NCBI GenBank assembly: GCA_025774615.1
Contig: JALGVQ010000079.1
Location: 1-12,414 of the forward strand
Direction: 5' to 3'
Length of the DNA stretch: 12,414 nt
DNA from: a bacterium
GTDB lineage: Bacteria; Blakebacterota; Blakebacteria; Blakebacterales; Blakebacteraceae
This document shows positions 1 through 6,946 of this stretch, one piece after another. A model generated the notes under the pieces. That model saw only the letters and a program-made list of their open reading frames with translations. It was not told where the DNA came from and ran no database searches. Made by a program: the position numbers and the translations under genes. How positions within the stretch are numbered: the stretch's first letter is position 1; each line of letters starts with the position of its first letter.

Positions 1-2
1 TC

Positions 3-1685
3 ACTACCATCGCGATGGGACTCTACGCCTTCCTCTTCTGGAGTATGACGATCGTGCCGCCGGGCAGTGCCTGGGTCCGACCTGAACTCTACCGGCAATA
101 CCTGGAGATCCGGTTCGGAAGTCCCCAGGCAAGCGTGGATATCCTCCTCGACCGGTATATTGCAGGGAACTCGCACCTCGCCGAAGACTCGCCGGAGGTA
201 CAGGCCATATGGGTGTTGAAGGATGTGGATATCCGGAACGTGTCGGTCGACTACTACTACTATTATTACAATCTGGACCGCTTTGAATATGAGGGACGCA
301 GGACCCTGGGGATACCCAACCCACCCGCATCACCCCGTGAGGTAGTGATGTACGTCCGCGGGGAGACGACGATCGAACGGATGGCGGCAGAGAACCGTAA
401 ACCAGCCTGGATCGCCGAATGTCTCGCACAGGTGAGGGACCCCTCCGGTTCGGATCTGCAGAAGATGACAGCAATCCGCCTGGCAGGAGTAGCAGGCCAC
501 CCTGAGCATACAGAAGCAATCGCGGCGTTCCTGCAGGACCCTTCAGAGCATGTGCAGTTGATGGCGGCCCTGATGCTGTTCGGTCGTGATGATCCACGGG
601 GGATGCCTCATCTCACCGAAATCCTGACGAATGGCAGGCATCCTGACCTCTTGAGCTACTACGCGACCCGATCATCGCAGTGGCGGGTGGTACTGGATGA
701 GGGAGAGGAAGATCTCTACCGTACCTGGGCTGTTTCACCAGACTACCATGGTTGGAGAAGGGCCGGCAGGAACTGGCTTCGTGTGAATGGAACGGTGGCC
801 GATGCCGACCTGGTGCGTCGATCCATATGGCTCGGCAGGAGAAATTGGTATACCGACGTCGGTCTAACCCCCGATGACATGGATATTCTCCCCTATCTGA
901 AGTCGTGGGACGCACCCGATTATCTCGACCAGCTCTGGGAGGTGGCGAGAGAGCATCTGGAAGAGATGGACACGCTCTATCCCCGGGTCGAAGAGATACC
1001 TCCATCCGTGAAAAGGAGTCGGTATTATGCCAGAAGATCCCGTTTTCGGGCTGATGACTGGAATATCCTGAATAACTGGTCCTCTGCGCGCAGTGCTTTC
1101 CTCAATTATTGCACACAGCTGATCCGGGAGGGCGAGACCGAGGCAGTTGAACTCTGGCTGGACAGACGGACATTGCTTCTCTCGGGAACCAGCGCTTACG
1201 ACTATTCCTACCTCTACCGGTCCTTCGGTGATGACATCATCGGTCTACTCCCCTCATTCGGGGACTATGGTTTTCAGCTGCTGCATGAAATCGTGGCCAA
1301 CAGGCGGGAGACCTCCCGGGCCCGATTCCAGGCCGCTCTGATACTGGCCTGGCATGGAGAATCCCGATATCACACTGAAGCCTTCCGGATACTGGAGACC
1401 TTTCATGATCATCCGGAGTTCTATACTGACCGTGACCTGCAGAATGTAGCTCTGCTCATGCTTGCCGAGGGCAACCCCCGTTACGCCGGTCTCATCATCG
1501 ACTTCTGGTGGGACAGTTTCGAGCAGGGCAGTGGTGGTTACCGATACTGGGGGGGGATGACCATCGAAACGATCGATATCCTCGAGAAGGTCACCGGCCA
1601 GAACTTCGACTGGGATCTCAAAGCCTGGCATAAATGGTGGGAGCGGGAAGGGATGCATATTGCCGCTACAGGAAGTAACAACTAG
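3..1685 (+). CDS. Secreted HEAT-repeat-like protein, 5' end outside the window
   Basis: The reading frame is open to the left edge. An ATG at 15 gives 556 residues, but no ribosome binding site precedes it. The hydrophobic stretch there (about residues 1-19, ending PPGSAW) lacks the basic residues that open a signal peptide, so the true start probably lies before base 1. Residues about 145-215 form paired amphipathic helices typical of HEAT repeats (for example AIRLAGVAGHPEHTEAIAAF). More alpha-helical repeats fill about 360-500. The C-terminus, VTGQNFDWDLKAWHKWWE, resembles the W-rich tail often seen at the end of secreted bacterial HEAT proteins. The protein is rich in Trp and Tyr and has six consecutive Tyr at residues 80-85. 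HEAT repeats bind proteins; no catalytic motif is visible. It ends in TAG and converges on the TPR gene. Fold class is fairly sure, function unknown. Confidence 0.8.
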   Translation, partial: TTIAMGLYAFLFWSMTIVPPGSAWVRPELYRQYLEIRFGSPQASVDILLDRYIAGNSHLAEDSPEVQAIWVLKDVDIRNVSVDYYYYYYNLDRFEYEGRRTLGIPNPPASPREVVMYVRGETTIERMAAENRKPAWIAECLAQVRDPSGSDLQKMTAIRLAGVAGHPEHTEAIAAFLQDPSEHVQLMAALMLFGRDDPRGMPHLTEILTNGRHPDLLSYYATRSSQWRVVLDEGEEDLYRTWAVSPDYHGWRRAGRNWLRVNGTVADADLVRRSIWLGRRNWYTDVGLTPDDMDILPYLKSWDAPDYLDQLWEVAREHLEEMDTLYPRVEEIPPSVKRSRYYARRSRFRADDWNILNNWSSARSAFLNYCTQLIREGETEAVELWLDRRTLLLSGTSAYDYSYLYRSFGDDIIGLLPSFGDYGFQLLHEIVANRRETSRARFQAALILAWHGESRYHTEAFRILETFHDHPEFYTDRDLQNVALLMLAEGNPRYAGLIIDFWWDSFEQGSGGYRYWGGMTIETIDILEKVTGQNFDWDLKAWHKWWEREGMHIAATGSNN

Positions 1686-1751
1686 GCGGCACAAGACTAT
1701 CCTGCTATTCCGCTCCTGCCGCTTTTGCCGACAGTGACACTCTACCCTTCC

Positions 1752-2702
1752 CTACTGTCGCGGCGGCGGGAAGGGGATGATGTAATCTTTATCCGGATCC
1801 CACATGAACCGGTCATTGGCCTGCGGGAAGAACTGTGACAGATAGCTGATCTGGCTGTTTGCGCGCGACCGGTGCTGCGGGTCGGCCTTAGCCTTCTCGT
1901 AGTACTCGTCTGCGATCCGTTTCATCAACATCCGGAAATCGTACAGCATCTTCTCGAGTTCGCGGTCGGGGTACATCTCAGCGAATTTATTCAACGCCCA
2001 CGGTACCGCCGCGTCACCCATCACCCGGTTCGCGTACGGGTGGTCGGCATCGATGGCGAGGGCGCGCTTCGCCTCCCGGATCGCGTCATCGATCCGCTGC
2101 TGCTGGTAATAGACATCGGCGATGTCACAGATGGTATCGATCCTCCGCGGTTCTATCTCCAGGATCCTGCGATAGGCGCTGACCGCCTCATCCCAGTTCC
2201 CCCGGCGGAGATGTTCACTGCCGAGCATACTCAGAGCGAAAAGGTCATCAGTGCGTACCGACAGGTATTGGTTCAGGTAGTCGAGACCTTCATCGAACCG
2301 GGCCTGATCGAACTTGAATCGTGACATGTCCATCAGATACTGGGGGGTATCGGGAAAAAACTCGATCAGCTTGAGGGTGATCTCCTCATAGCGCAGTGTT
2401 AGCCGGCTCCTGAGGTTCAGGATCTCGGTCCGGGCGGGACCGACCCCGTCGGCGAACTCCGGATCGCTCTCCATCACATGCAGGAAGAGATCACACGCCC
2501 GGTTGTTGTTCGAGAGTGAGAGATAGATCCTGCCGATCCACATGAAGTTGTTCAGATCTTCAGGCCGGAGTTCCAGGTACTTCTCGAAATAGGGCATCGC
2601 GCTGGGATACCCCTCCAGCTTCACTGTTGCCCACCCCGCCTGGAAGTTGTTGTAGGAGGGTTCCTCACCGGGCGGATCCCGGTCGATCATCCACTGGAAG
2701 TA
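1752..2702 (-). CDS. TPR-repeat protein, C-terminal part of an amber-interrupted gene
   Basis: The frame continues directly from the upstream ORF after an in-frame TAG at 2703-2705. The first internal ATG is at 2690 and would give 312 residues, but no good ribosome binding site precedes it. The first helix would also be incomplete, because the four codons before it (YFQW) belong to the same helix as residues upstream of the stop. Several tetratricopeptide repeats are visible: AMPYFEKYLELRPEDLNNF, then a pair around GLDYLNQYLSVRTDD and AVSAYRRILEIEPRR, then DAIREAKRALAIDADHPYA. The C-terminal 90 residues are helical and end in a proline-rich tail (PFPPPRQ). TPR arrays are protein-protein interaction scaffolds; no enzymatic motif is seen. 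With the upstream part it would form a secreted protein of about 446 residues. It ends in TAG. Confidence 0.8.
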   Translation of the reverse strand, partial: YFQWMIDRDPPGEEPSYNNFQAGWATVKLEGYPSAMPYFEKYLELRPEDLNNFMWIGRIYLSLSNNNRACDLFLHVMESDPEFADGVGPARTEILNLRSRLTLRYEEITLKLIEFFPDTPQYLMDMSRFKFDQARFDEGLDYLNQYLSVRTDDLFALSMLGSEHLRRGNWDEAVSAYRRILEIEPRRIDTICDIADVYYQQQRIDDAIREAKRALAIDADHPYANRVMGDAAVPWALNKFAEMYPDRELEKMLYDFRMLMKRIADEYYEKAKADPQHRSRANSQISYLSQFFPQANDRFMWDPDKDYIIPFPPPRQ

Positions 2703-2705
2703 CTA
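2703..2705 (-). other. In-frame amber codon splitting the TPR gene
   Basis: On the minus strand the codons are aca-ttc-TAG-tac-ttc-cag-tgg-atg, with no frame shift on either side. A single base change from CAG, GAG, AAG, TTG, TCG, TGG, TAC or TAT would explain it. General reassignment of TAG to a sense codon is unlikely, because TAG also ends the HEAT gene (1683-1685), the TPR gene itself (1752-1754), tryptophanase (3199-3201) and the CAAX-like gene (6947-6949) at sensible positions. Options left are a recent nonsense mutation, an assembly or sequencing error, a strain-variable site, or programmed readthrough. Confidence 0.8.
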
Positions 2706-3089
2706 GAATGTTTTCTCCCACTGCGGCGTTCCGTCGGTGGCGGTCGCATACTTGCTTATCTGGAGATAAGAATCGGCAAGCTTCCTGAAGATGCTGACCG
2801 AGTCCAAGAAGGTTATCTCAGGTACGGCGGTCATATAGAGGTTGAAGTACCTGATGGCCTCGGTGAAGTCGTTGGTCGGATCGCCTTCATTAATCTGCAC
2901 CTTGTATGAACCGGTGTCATAGTAACTCGTGGCGTTGCTTATGAGCAGTGCAGGCGGGGGACCGTTCTGCTCCGGGTCCTGTGCCAGAATGGTATTCGGA
3001 AGAGCCAGCAGCAGCCCCACACCAACCATTATTGACAGGTTGACCTTACGTCTCATCACGTTGTCGTCCCTCAGTCTTCCAGTTTTCAT
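2703..3089 (-). CDS. Secreted TPR-type protein, N-terminal part before the in-frame stop
   Basis: This 128-residue ORF carries a signal peptide. From the internal ATG at 3056 it reads MRRKVNLSIMVGVGLLLALP and would be cleaved after NTILA, leaving QDPEQ at the mature N-terminus. The ATG at 3089 adds 11 residues; neither start has a strong ribosome binding site, though GAGGG lies upstream of 3056. After a short linker the chain forms helices (FTEAIRYFNLYMTAVP and DSVSIFRKLADSYLQI) that look like the first TPR units. It stops in the middle of a helix at WEKTF-TAG, and the same frame resumes at once with YFQWMIDRDPPGEEP. I read it as the front half of one gene with the 1752-2702 segment, not as an independent small gene. 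Without readthrough the product would be a truncated periplasmic peptide. Confidence 0.7.
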   Translation of the reverse strand: MKTGRLRDDNVMRRKVNLSIMVGVGLLLALPNTILAQDPEQNGPPPALLISNATSYYDTGSYKVQINEGDPTNDFTEAIRYFNLYMTAVPEITFLDSVSIFRKLADSYLQISKYATATDGTPQWEKTF

Positions 3090-3110
3090 GATCCATTCAG
3101 CGGGATAATG

Positions 3111-3126
3111 TGTACCATTTCGTACA
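3111..3126. promoter_or_regulatory. Inverted repeat TGTAC-N6-GTACA upstream of the TPR gene
   Basis: The site is a perfect 5-bp inverted repeat with a six-base spacer, 22 bases before the ATG at 3089 and downstream of the candidate promoter at 3152-3180. The octamer GTACAGGC occurs here (3122-3129) and again at 3187-3194. Its position suits an operator or a leader structure. The arms are short and chance is possible. Confidence 0.3.
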
Positions 3127-3151
3127 GGCCGATGACGCCTGAAGAATATGG

Positions 3152-3180
3152 AATATACCCGCGTCCTCCTGCATAGACAA
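3152..3180 (-). promoter_or_regulatory. Candidate sigma70-type promoter for the TPR gene
   Basis: Read on the minus strand, TTGTCT (3175-3180, four of six matches to the -35 consensus) is followed after 17 bases by TATATT (3152-3157, five of six matches to the -10). It sits in the 109-base gap between tryptophanase and the TPR gene, so the TPR gene may be transcribed apart from the metabolic run. This is a consensus match by eye only. Confidence 0.4.
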
Positions 3181-3198
3181 ACGTATGTACAGGCGAAT

Positions 3199-4584
3199 CT
3201 ATTTATCCTCTAATGGCGAGAAGCGCGCATTGAAGTGTCTGAGCATCGGCGCCTGTTCAGTGATCCTCACCCCGTGTATCGAATCCCGGCGTTCAAAAAC
3301 CGCGCGTACCGCTTCGGCGACATACTCCAGATGGCTCTGGGTATAGACGCGTCGGGGGATGGCCAGGCGGACCAGATCGAGATCAGCGGGGAGCTCCTCT
3401 CCGGTCTCCGGGTCGCGGTGGGCGAACATCACGCTTCCGATCTCGACCGCGCGAATCCCCGCCTCCCGGTAGAGCTCGATAACGAAAGCCTGTCCGGGGT
3501 ACTCCAGCGGTGGGATATGAGGCAGCATCGCCCTGGCATCGATATAGATCGCGTGCCCTCCGGTCGGCTTTACGATCGGCACTCCCGCTTCGGAGATCGC
3601 CTCTCCCAGACTGCGGACCTGGTTGATCCGGCAGGTCAGGTAGTCATCCTCGAGGACCTCTTCGAGTCCCTGGGCTATCGCCTCCAGGTCACGACCAGCC
3701 AGGCCGCCGTAGGTGGTGAACCCCTCGGTCAGGATGAGCAGATTCTTCGCCTTGACGGCAAGCTCGTCATCATGCAGACCGAGGAACCCGCCGATGTTTA
3801 CCAGCCCGTCCTTCTTGGCTGACATGGTGCAGCCGTCGGCATAGCTGAATATCTCTCCGGCGATCTCTGCGATCGATCGATCTCCCTGACCCGGTTCACG
3901 TTCTTTGATGAACCAGGCGTTCTCCGCGAACCGGCAGGCGTCGATGAAGAGCGGCAGACCGGCCCGGTCGCACACCTCCCTGGCGGCCCTGATATTTTCC
4001 AGGCTCACCGGCTGACCGCCGCTGGTGTTGTTCGTGATCGTGATCATCACCAGGGGGATGTTCTCCGTGCCCTGCTCCTCGATGAGCTGTTCGAGCGCCG
4101 TGAGGTCGATATTCCCCTTGAAAGGATGTTCCTCTGCCGGGATCCGGGCCTCGGGGATCGCCAGATCGAGCGCCGTGGCGCCGGAAAATTCCACATTCGC
4201 CCTGGTGGTATCGAAGTGGGTGTTGTTGGGTACCGTCTTTCCCTCTCCGCCCATGATCGAGAAGAGGATCCTCTCCGAGGCCCGCCCCTGGTGAGTCGGG
4301 ATCACATGGGTAAAGCCGGTGATCTCCTTCACCACACGCTCGAAGCGGAAGAAGGAACGGCTTGAGGCATACGACTCATCCCCCCTGACGAGTCCGGCCC
4401 ACTGCTCGTCAGACATGGCCGATGTCCCGCTATCGGTGAGCAGATCGATGAGGCAGTCCTCTCCCTTGACCAGGAAGAGGTTGTACCCCGCTTCCTTGAG
4501 GATTTGCTCGCGCTCGGCACGGGTGGTCGTGCGGATCCGCTCGACGACTTTGATCCTGTACGGCTCCAGGGGATATTTCACCAT
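3199..4584 (-). CDS. tnaA: Tryptophanase (PLP-dependent beta-eliminating lyase)
   Basis: At 461 residues it has the usual family length and is collinear with tryptophanase and tyrosine phenol-lyase. The reaction would be L-tryptophan to indole, pyruvate and ammonia in the cytoplasm. Key residues visible: IDLLTDSGT (46-54), the PLP-ring Asp214 with Arg217 (FIDACR), and the Schiff-base lysine in SAKKD (Lys258). Three positions that separate the two activities follow tryptophanase: Asp125 in HFDTT (Thr in tyrosine phenol-lyase), Ile382 in AVEIG (Arg in the lyase) and His450 in RHFNAR (Phe in the lyase). Other stretches, such as MSDEQWAGL and FSYADGCTMS, are closer to tyrosine phenol-lyase, so this is an intermediate sequence. 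Its ATG overlaps the dehydrogenase stop (TAATG), indicating translational coupling. No tnaC-like leader or tryptophan permease is present in the window. Family membership is very sure; the substrate is a residue-based inference. Confidence 0.9.
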   Translation of the reverse strand: MVKYPLEPYRIKVVERIRTTTRAEREQILKEAGYNLFLVKGEDCLIDLLTDSGTSAMSDEQWAGLVRGDESYASSRSFFRFERVVKEITGFTHVIPTHQGRASERILFSIMGGEGKTVPNNTHFDTTRANVEFSGATALDLAIPEARIPAEEHPFKGNIDLTALEQLIEEQGTENIPLVMITITNNTSGGQPVSLENIRAAREVCDRAGLPLFIDACRFAENAWFIKEREPGQGDRSIAEIAGEIFSYADGCTMSAKKDGLVNIGGFLGLHDDELAVKAKNLLILTEGFTTYGGLAGRDLEAIAQGLEEVLEDDYLTCRINQVRSLGEAISEAGVPIVKPTGGHAIYIDARAMLPHIPPLEYPGQAFVIELYREAGIRAVEIGSVMFAHRDPETGEELPADLDLVRLAIPRRVYTQSHLEYVAEAVRAVFERRDSIHGVRITEQAPMLRHFNARFSPLEDK

Positions 4585-6077
4585 TATACCTCTTCGGTAT
4601 CGATCTGAGCCCGCTGCAGCGCACCAGAGTAATCGAAGTACACGGTCTTCGTCTCGGAGAAGAACTCATACGGTCCCCACCCTCCTTCACGATGTCCGTT
4701 CCCGGTTCCCTTGCACCCGCCAAAGGGAAGGTGACATTCGGCACCGATCGTGGGGGCGTTGATATAGGTGATGCCCGCCACCAGGTCGTCGACCGCATGG
4801 AAGGAGAGGTTGAGGTTCTTCGTGTAGAGAGAGGAAGAGAGACCGTAATCGGTGTTGTTGTGGACCGCGACTGCTTCATCCCAGTCGCTGACCTTCAACA
4901 CCGACAGGATCGGCCCGAATATCTCCTCCGTCGCGATCCGCATCTCCGGAGTCACACCGCTGAATACGGTCGGTTTGAAGAAGAATCCCTTGTCGAGCGC
5001 ACCATCGGAGGCGACCTCGCCGCCGACCCGCAGCTCGGCGCCGCCCTCGAGGCCGATCTGTGTGTAATCGACCATCATCTTCAACTGCTCTTCGTTCACC
5101 AGCGGACCGATATCGACGCCCTCCTCGAGTCCGTTCCCGAGTGTGAGCTTGCCGATCGCTTCGATGAGCATATCAAGGAACATGTCATGCACCGCCTCGT
5201 GGATGATCAGCCGGCTTGTGGCCGTGCACCGCTGTCCCGTGGTGCCGAAGGCGCCCCATAGCACTCCTTCGAGTGCCAGGTCGAGGTCCGCGTCTTCCCA
5301 GACGATCTGCGCGTTCTTCCCTCCCAGCTCGAGGCTCACCCGCTTCAGCGTGTCGGCAGAGACCCTGGTGATGAGTTTCCCGACCGCTGTCGATCCGGTG
5401 AAAGAGATACCCTGGAGGCCTTCATGTTCGATGATCGGTCCACCGACACTGCCACCGGTACCGTGGACCAGGTTCAGGAGTTTCGGCGGAACACCGGCGT
5501 CTATCAGGGTCCGGATGAAATGTGTGCCGCTCAGCGGCACATCACTCGCGGGTTTGAAAACCACACCGTTGCCCGCCAGCAGGGCCGGAAATGATTTCCA
5601 TGAAGGGATCGCCATCGGAAAGTTCCAGGGGGCGATCAGTCCGACCACGCCGAGGGGGAGATGTGTCGTGAATGCGGCCTTGTTCGGCAATTCGCTCGGA
5701 ACGGTCCGGCCGAAGAATCGACGCCCCTCGCTCCCGGCGTAGTAGCCGGTGTCGATGGCTTCCTGGACATCGCCGCGGGTCTCGGTGAGCACCTTGCCCA
5801 TCTCACGGGTCATGTCACGGGAATATTCCTCTTTACGCTCGACCAGCAGATCAGCGGCTTTGGTGAGGATCGCGCCCCTGACGGGGACCGGGACCTTCTT
5901 CCAGTCCTTCTGGGCCTCGGTTGCCGCCTTAACGGCTCTGTCCACATCCTCTTTCATGGACTTCGGGAACACACCTACGACCTCTTCCCAGTCTGCCGGG
6001 TTGCGATTCTCGAAGGTCTCTCCTCCGAGAGCATCCACCCATTTACCGTCGATGAAATTCTGATAGCTGGTGCTCAT
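4584..6077 (-). CDS. NAD(P)-dependent aldehyde dehydrogenase
   Basis: This is a 497-residue member of the aldehyde dehydrogenase superfamily, which oxidises an aldehyde to its acid. Signatures in order: PWNF with Asn152, FKPAS with Lys175, the cofactor loop FTGST (226-230), general base Glu250 in LELGGK, the nucleophile Cys284 in GQRC, and the cofactor-ribose Glu385 in EEIFGP. The C-terminal NAPTIGAECHLPFGG-KGTGNG motif is like semialdehyde dehydrogenases. The frame is open upstream to an ATG at 6227, but the added 50 residues show no family similarity and overlap radC. The start at 6077 fits the family N-terminus (YQNFIDGKW) and has GAGGAG at 6089-6094. A lysine 6-aminotransferase four genes upstream makes 2-aminoadipate-6-semialdehyde a possible substrate, but coupling to tryptophanase leaves this open; it does not resemble the ALDH7/antiquitin type I would expect. 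Confidence 0.93.
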   Translation of the reverse strand: MSTSYQNFIDGKWVDALGGETFENRNPADWEEVVGVFPKSMKEDVDRAVKAATEAQKDWKKVPVPVRGAILTKAADLLVERKEEYSRDMTREMGKVLTETRGDVQEAIDTGYYAGSEGRRFFGRTVPSELPNKAAFTTHLPLGVVGLIAPWNFPMAIPSWKSFPALLAGNGVVFKPASDVPLSGTHFIRTLIDAGVPPKLLNLVHGTGGSVGGPIIEHEGLQGISFTGSTAVGKLITRVSADTLKRVSLELGGKNAQIVWEDADLDLALEGVLWGAFGTTGQRCTATSRLIIHEAVHDMFLDMLIEAIGKLTLGNGLEEGVDIGPLVNEEQLKMMVDYTQIGLEGGAELRVGGEVASDGALDKGFFFKPTVFSGVTPEMRIATEEIFGPILSVLKVSDWDEAVAVHNNTDYGLSSSLYTKNLNLSFHAVDDLVAGITYINAPTIGAECHLPFGGCKGTGNGHREGGWGPYEFFSETKTVYFDYSGALQRAQIDTEEV

Positions 6078-6088
6078 TATTCCGGTAG

Positions 6089-6094
6089 CTCCTC
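6089..6094 (-). promoter_or_regulatory. Ribosome binding site deciding the dehydrogenase start
   Basis: GAGGAG on the minus strand lies 11 bases before the ATG at 6077. The spacing is slightly long, but this is the only strong Shine-Dalgarno match upstream of the family-consistent N-terminus. It favours this start over the ATG at 6227. Confidence 0.5.
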
Positions 6095-6104
6095 GTGTCT
6101 GGAC

Positions 6105-6128
6105 GATCATTGTGATGATCGGATCATC
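6105..6128. promoter_or_regulatory. Overlapping GATCAT/ATGATC inverted repeats, candidate operator
   Basis: Three half-sites stand in a row: GATCAT (6105-6110), ATGATC (6115-6120) and GATCATC (6122-6128). They form two overlapping perfect inverted repeats, GATCAT-tgtg-ATGATC and GATGATC-g-GATCATC. The cluster lies in the 109-base gap between radC and the aldehyde dehydrogenase and overlaps the -10 of the candidate promoter. That is the usual place for a repressor site. No matching regulator is encoded in the window. Confidence 0.4.
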
Positions 6129-6151
6129 TCGGTCTATATCGAACACATCAA
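6123..6151 (-). promoter_or_regulatory. Weak candidate promoter for the dehydrogenase-tryptophanase pair
   Basis: On the minus strand TTGATG (6146-6151, four of six) and GATGAT (6123-6128, four of six) are 17 bases apart. The match is poor, but it coincides with the inverted-repeat cluster and with the largest gap inside the metabolic run. A second transcription start here is plausible. Confidence 0.25.
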
Positions 6152-6186
6152 AGATGGCTCTTTCAGGCTCTCCATTCAACCCTTCC

Positions 6187-6888
6187 TCACAAACACCCCT
6201 CCTCGGCCAGACTCCGGTACACCCCATCCCCGATGATCAGGTGATCGAGAACGTTGATCCCCAGTATCCGCCCCGCCTCACGGAGCTGACCGGTGACGGC
6301 GATATCCTCGGAACTGGGCGTTGGATCTCCTGAGGGATGATTATGCGCGAAGATGACCGAGGCCGCAGAGGCGCGGATAGCCGGCAGGAAGGCCTCCCGG
6401 GGATGGACGACCGAGGAGGTGAGGCTCCCCTCCGATATCCGGACATGACGGATAAGCCGGTTCTTTCCGTCGAGCAGGAGCCCGACGAACTGTTCCTTTC
6501 TCAGGTGGGAGAGTCTCGGCATGAGCCAGGCAGCAGTCTCGGCAGCCGAGGAGAATGTCTCACGACCATTCCGCTCACCCGGCCACGCCCGGCGCCCCAG
6601 ATCGAGCGCGGCGGCGATGACCGCCGCACCTGCCGGTCCAAGGCCGGGAATCGCCTGCAGTTCCTCGGGACCGGCATGCGCGAGTTCCCTGATGTCACCG
6701 AAGTGGCTAAGCAGGGCTCGCGAGAGCTCAAGGGCGGTCTGCCCCCTCCTTCCGCCGGTACGCAGGAGGACCGCAAGCAATTGTGCCGTGGAAAGGTCGG
6801 CGGGACCTTTTGACAGCAGGCGCTCGCGGGGGCCCTCCCCGCGCGGCCAGCGACTCAGCGGTGTATGGATCTCCATGTCGGCCATCAT
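6187..6888 (-). CDS. radC: RadC family (UPF0758) JAMM-domain protein
   Basis: The protein has the standard RadC layout in about 233 residues. An N-terminal part (PRERLLSKGPADLSTAQLLA) leads into a helix-hairpin-helix segment (about 75-98, IPGLGPAGAAVIAAALDLGR). The C-terminal MPN/JAMM domain carries the metal-binding motif HNHPSGDPTPSSED, with His182, His184 and Asp195. Despite its name the family's biochemical role is unsettled; a direct repair function in E. coli was not upheld and links to recombination have been proposed. Start choice: ATGs occur at 6894, 6888 and 6885. AGGA abuts the first with no spacing and sits six bases before the second, so 6888 is preferred. It lies inside the run between the CAAX-like gene (58 bases upstream) and the dehydrogenase (109 bases downstream), probably as a passenger. 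It ends in TGA. Confidence 0.93.
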   Translation of the reverse strand: MMADMEIHTPLSRWPRGEGPRERLLSKGPADLSTAQLLAVLLRTGGRRGQTALELSRALLSHFGDIRELAHAGPEELQAIPGLGPAGAAVIAAALDLGRRAWPGERNGRETFSSAAETAAWLMPRLSHLRKEQFVGLLLDGKNRLIRHVRISEGSLTSSVVHPREAFLPAIRASAASVIFAHNHPSGDPTPSSEDIAVTGQLREAGRILGINVLDHLIIGDGVYRSLAEEGCL

Positions 6889-6946
6889 GATCATTCCTCA
6901 CGAGGGGCAGGTTGGCGGGGAGCAGTCGCTGAGGGGTGGGAAAATC

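Noticed and set aside
1729-1760. Inverted repeat CGACAGT ... ACTGTCG between the converging HEAT and TPR genes, as a shared terminator
   Set aside because: The stem is only seven pairs with an 18-base loop, it reaches into the TPR stop codon, and no T-run follows on either strand. It is too weak to call.
3199-4584. Tyrosine phenol-lyase as the identity of the beta-eliminating lyase
   Set aside because: The three substrate-determining positions carry the tryptophanase residues Asp, Ile and His in place of Thr, Arg and Phe, although parts of the backbone sequence are lyase-like.
6078-6227. N-terminal extension of the aldehyde dehydrogenase to the ATG at 6227
   Set aside because: The added residues do not look like the family, overlap the end of radC, and the region carries inverted repeats and a ribosome binding site suited to the start at 6077.
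6881-6897. ATGATCAT palindrome at the start of radC as a second copy of the operator upstream of the dehydrogenase
   Set aside because: It is formed by the run of overlapping start codons (ATGATCATGATG), so the resemblance is probably coincidental.
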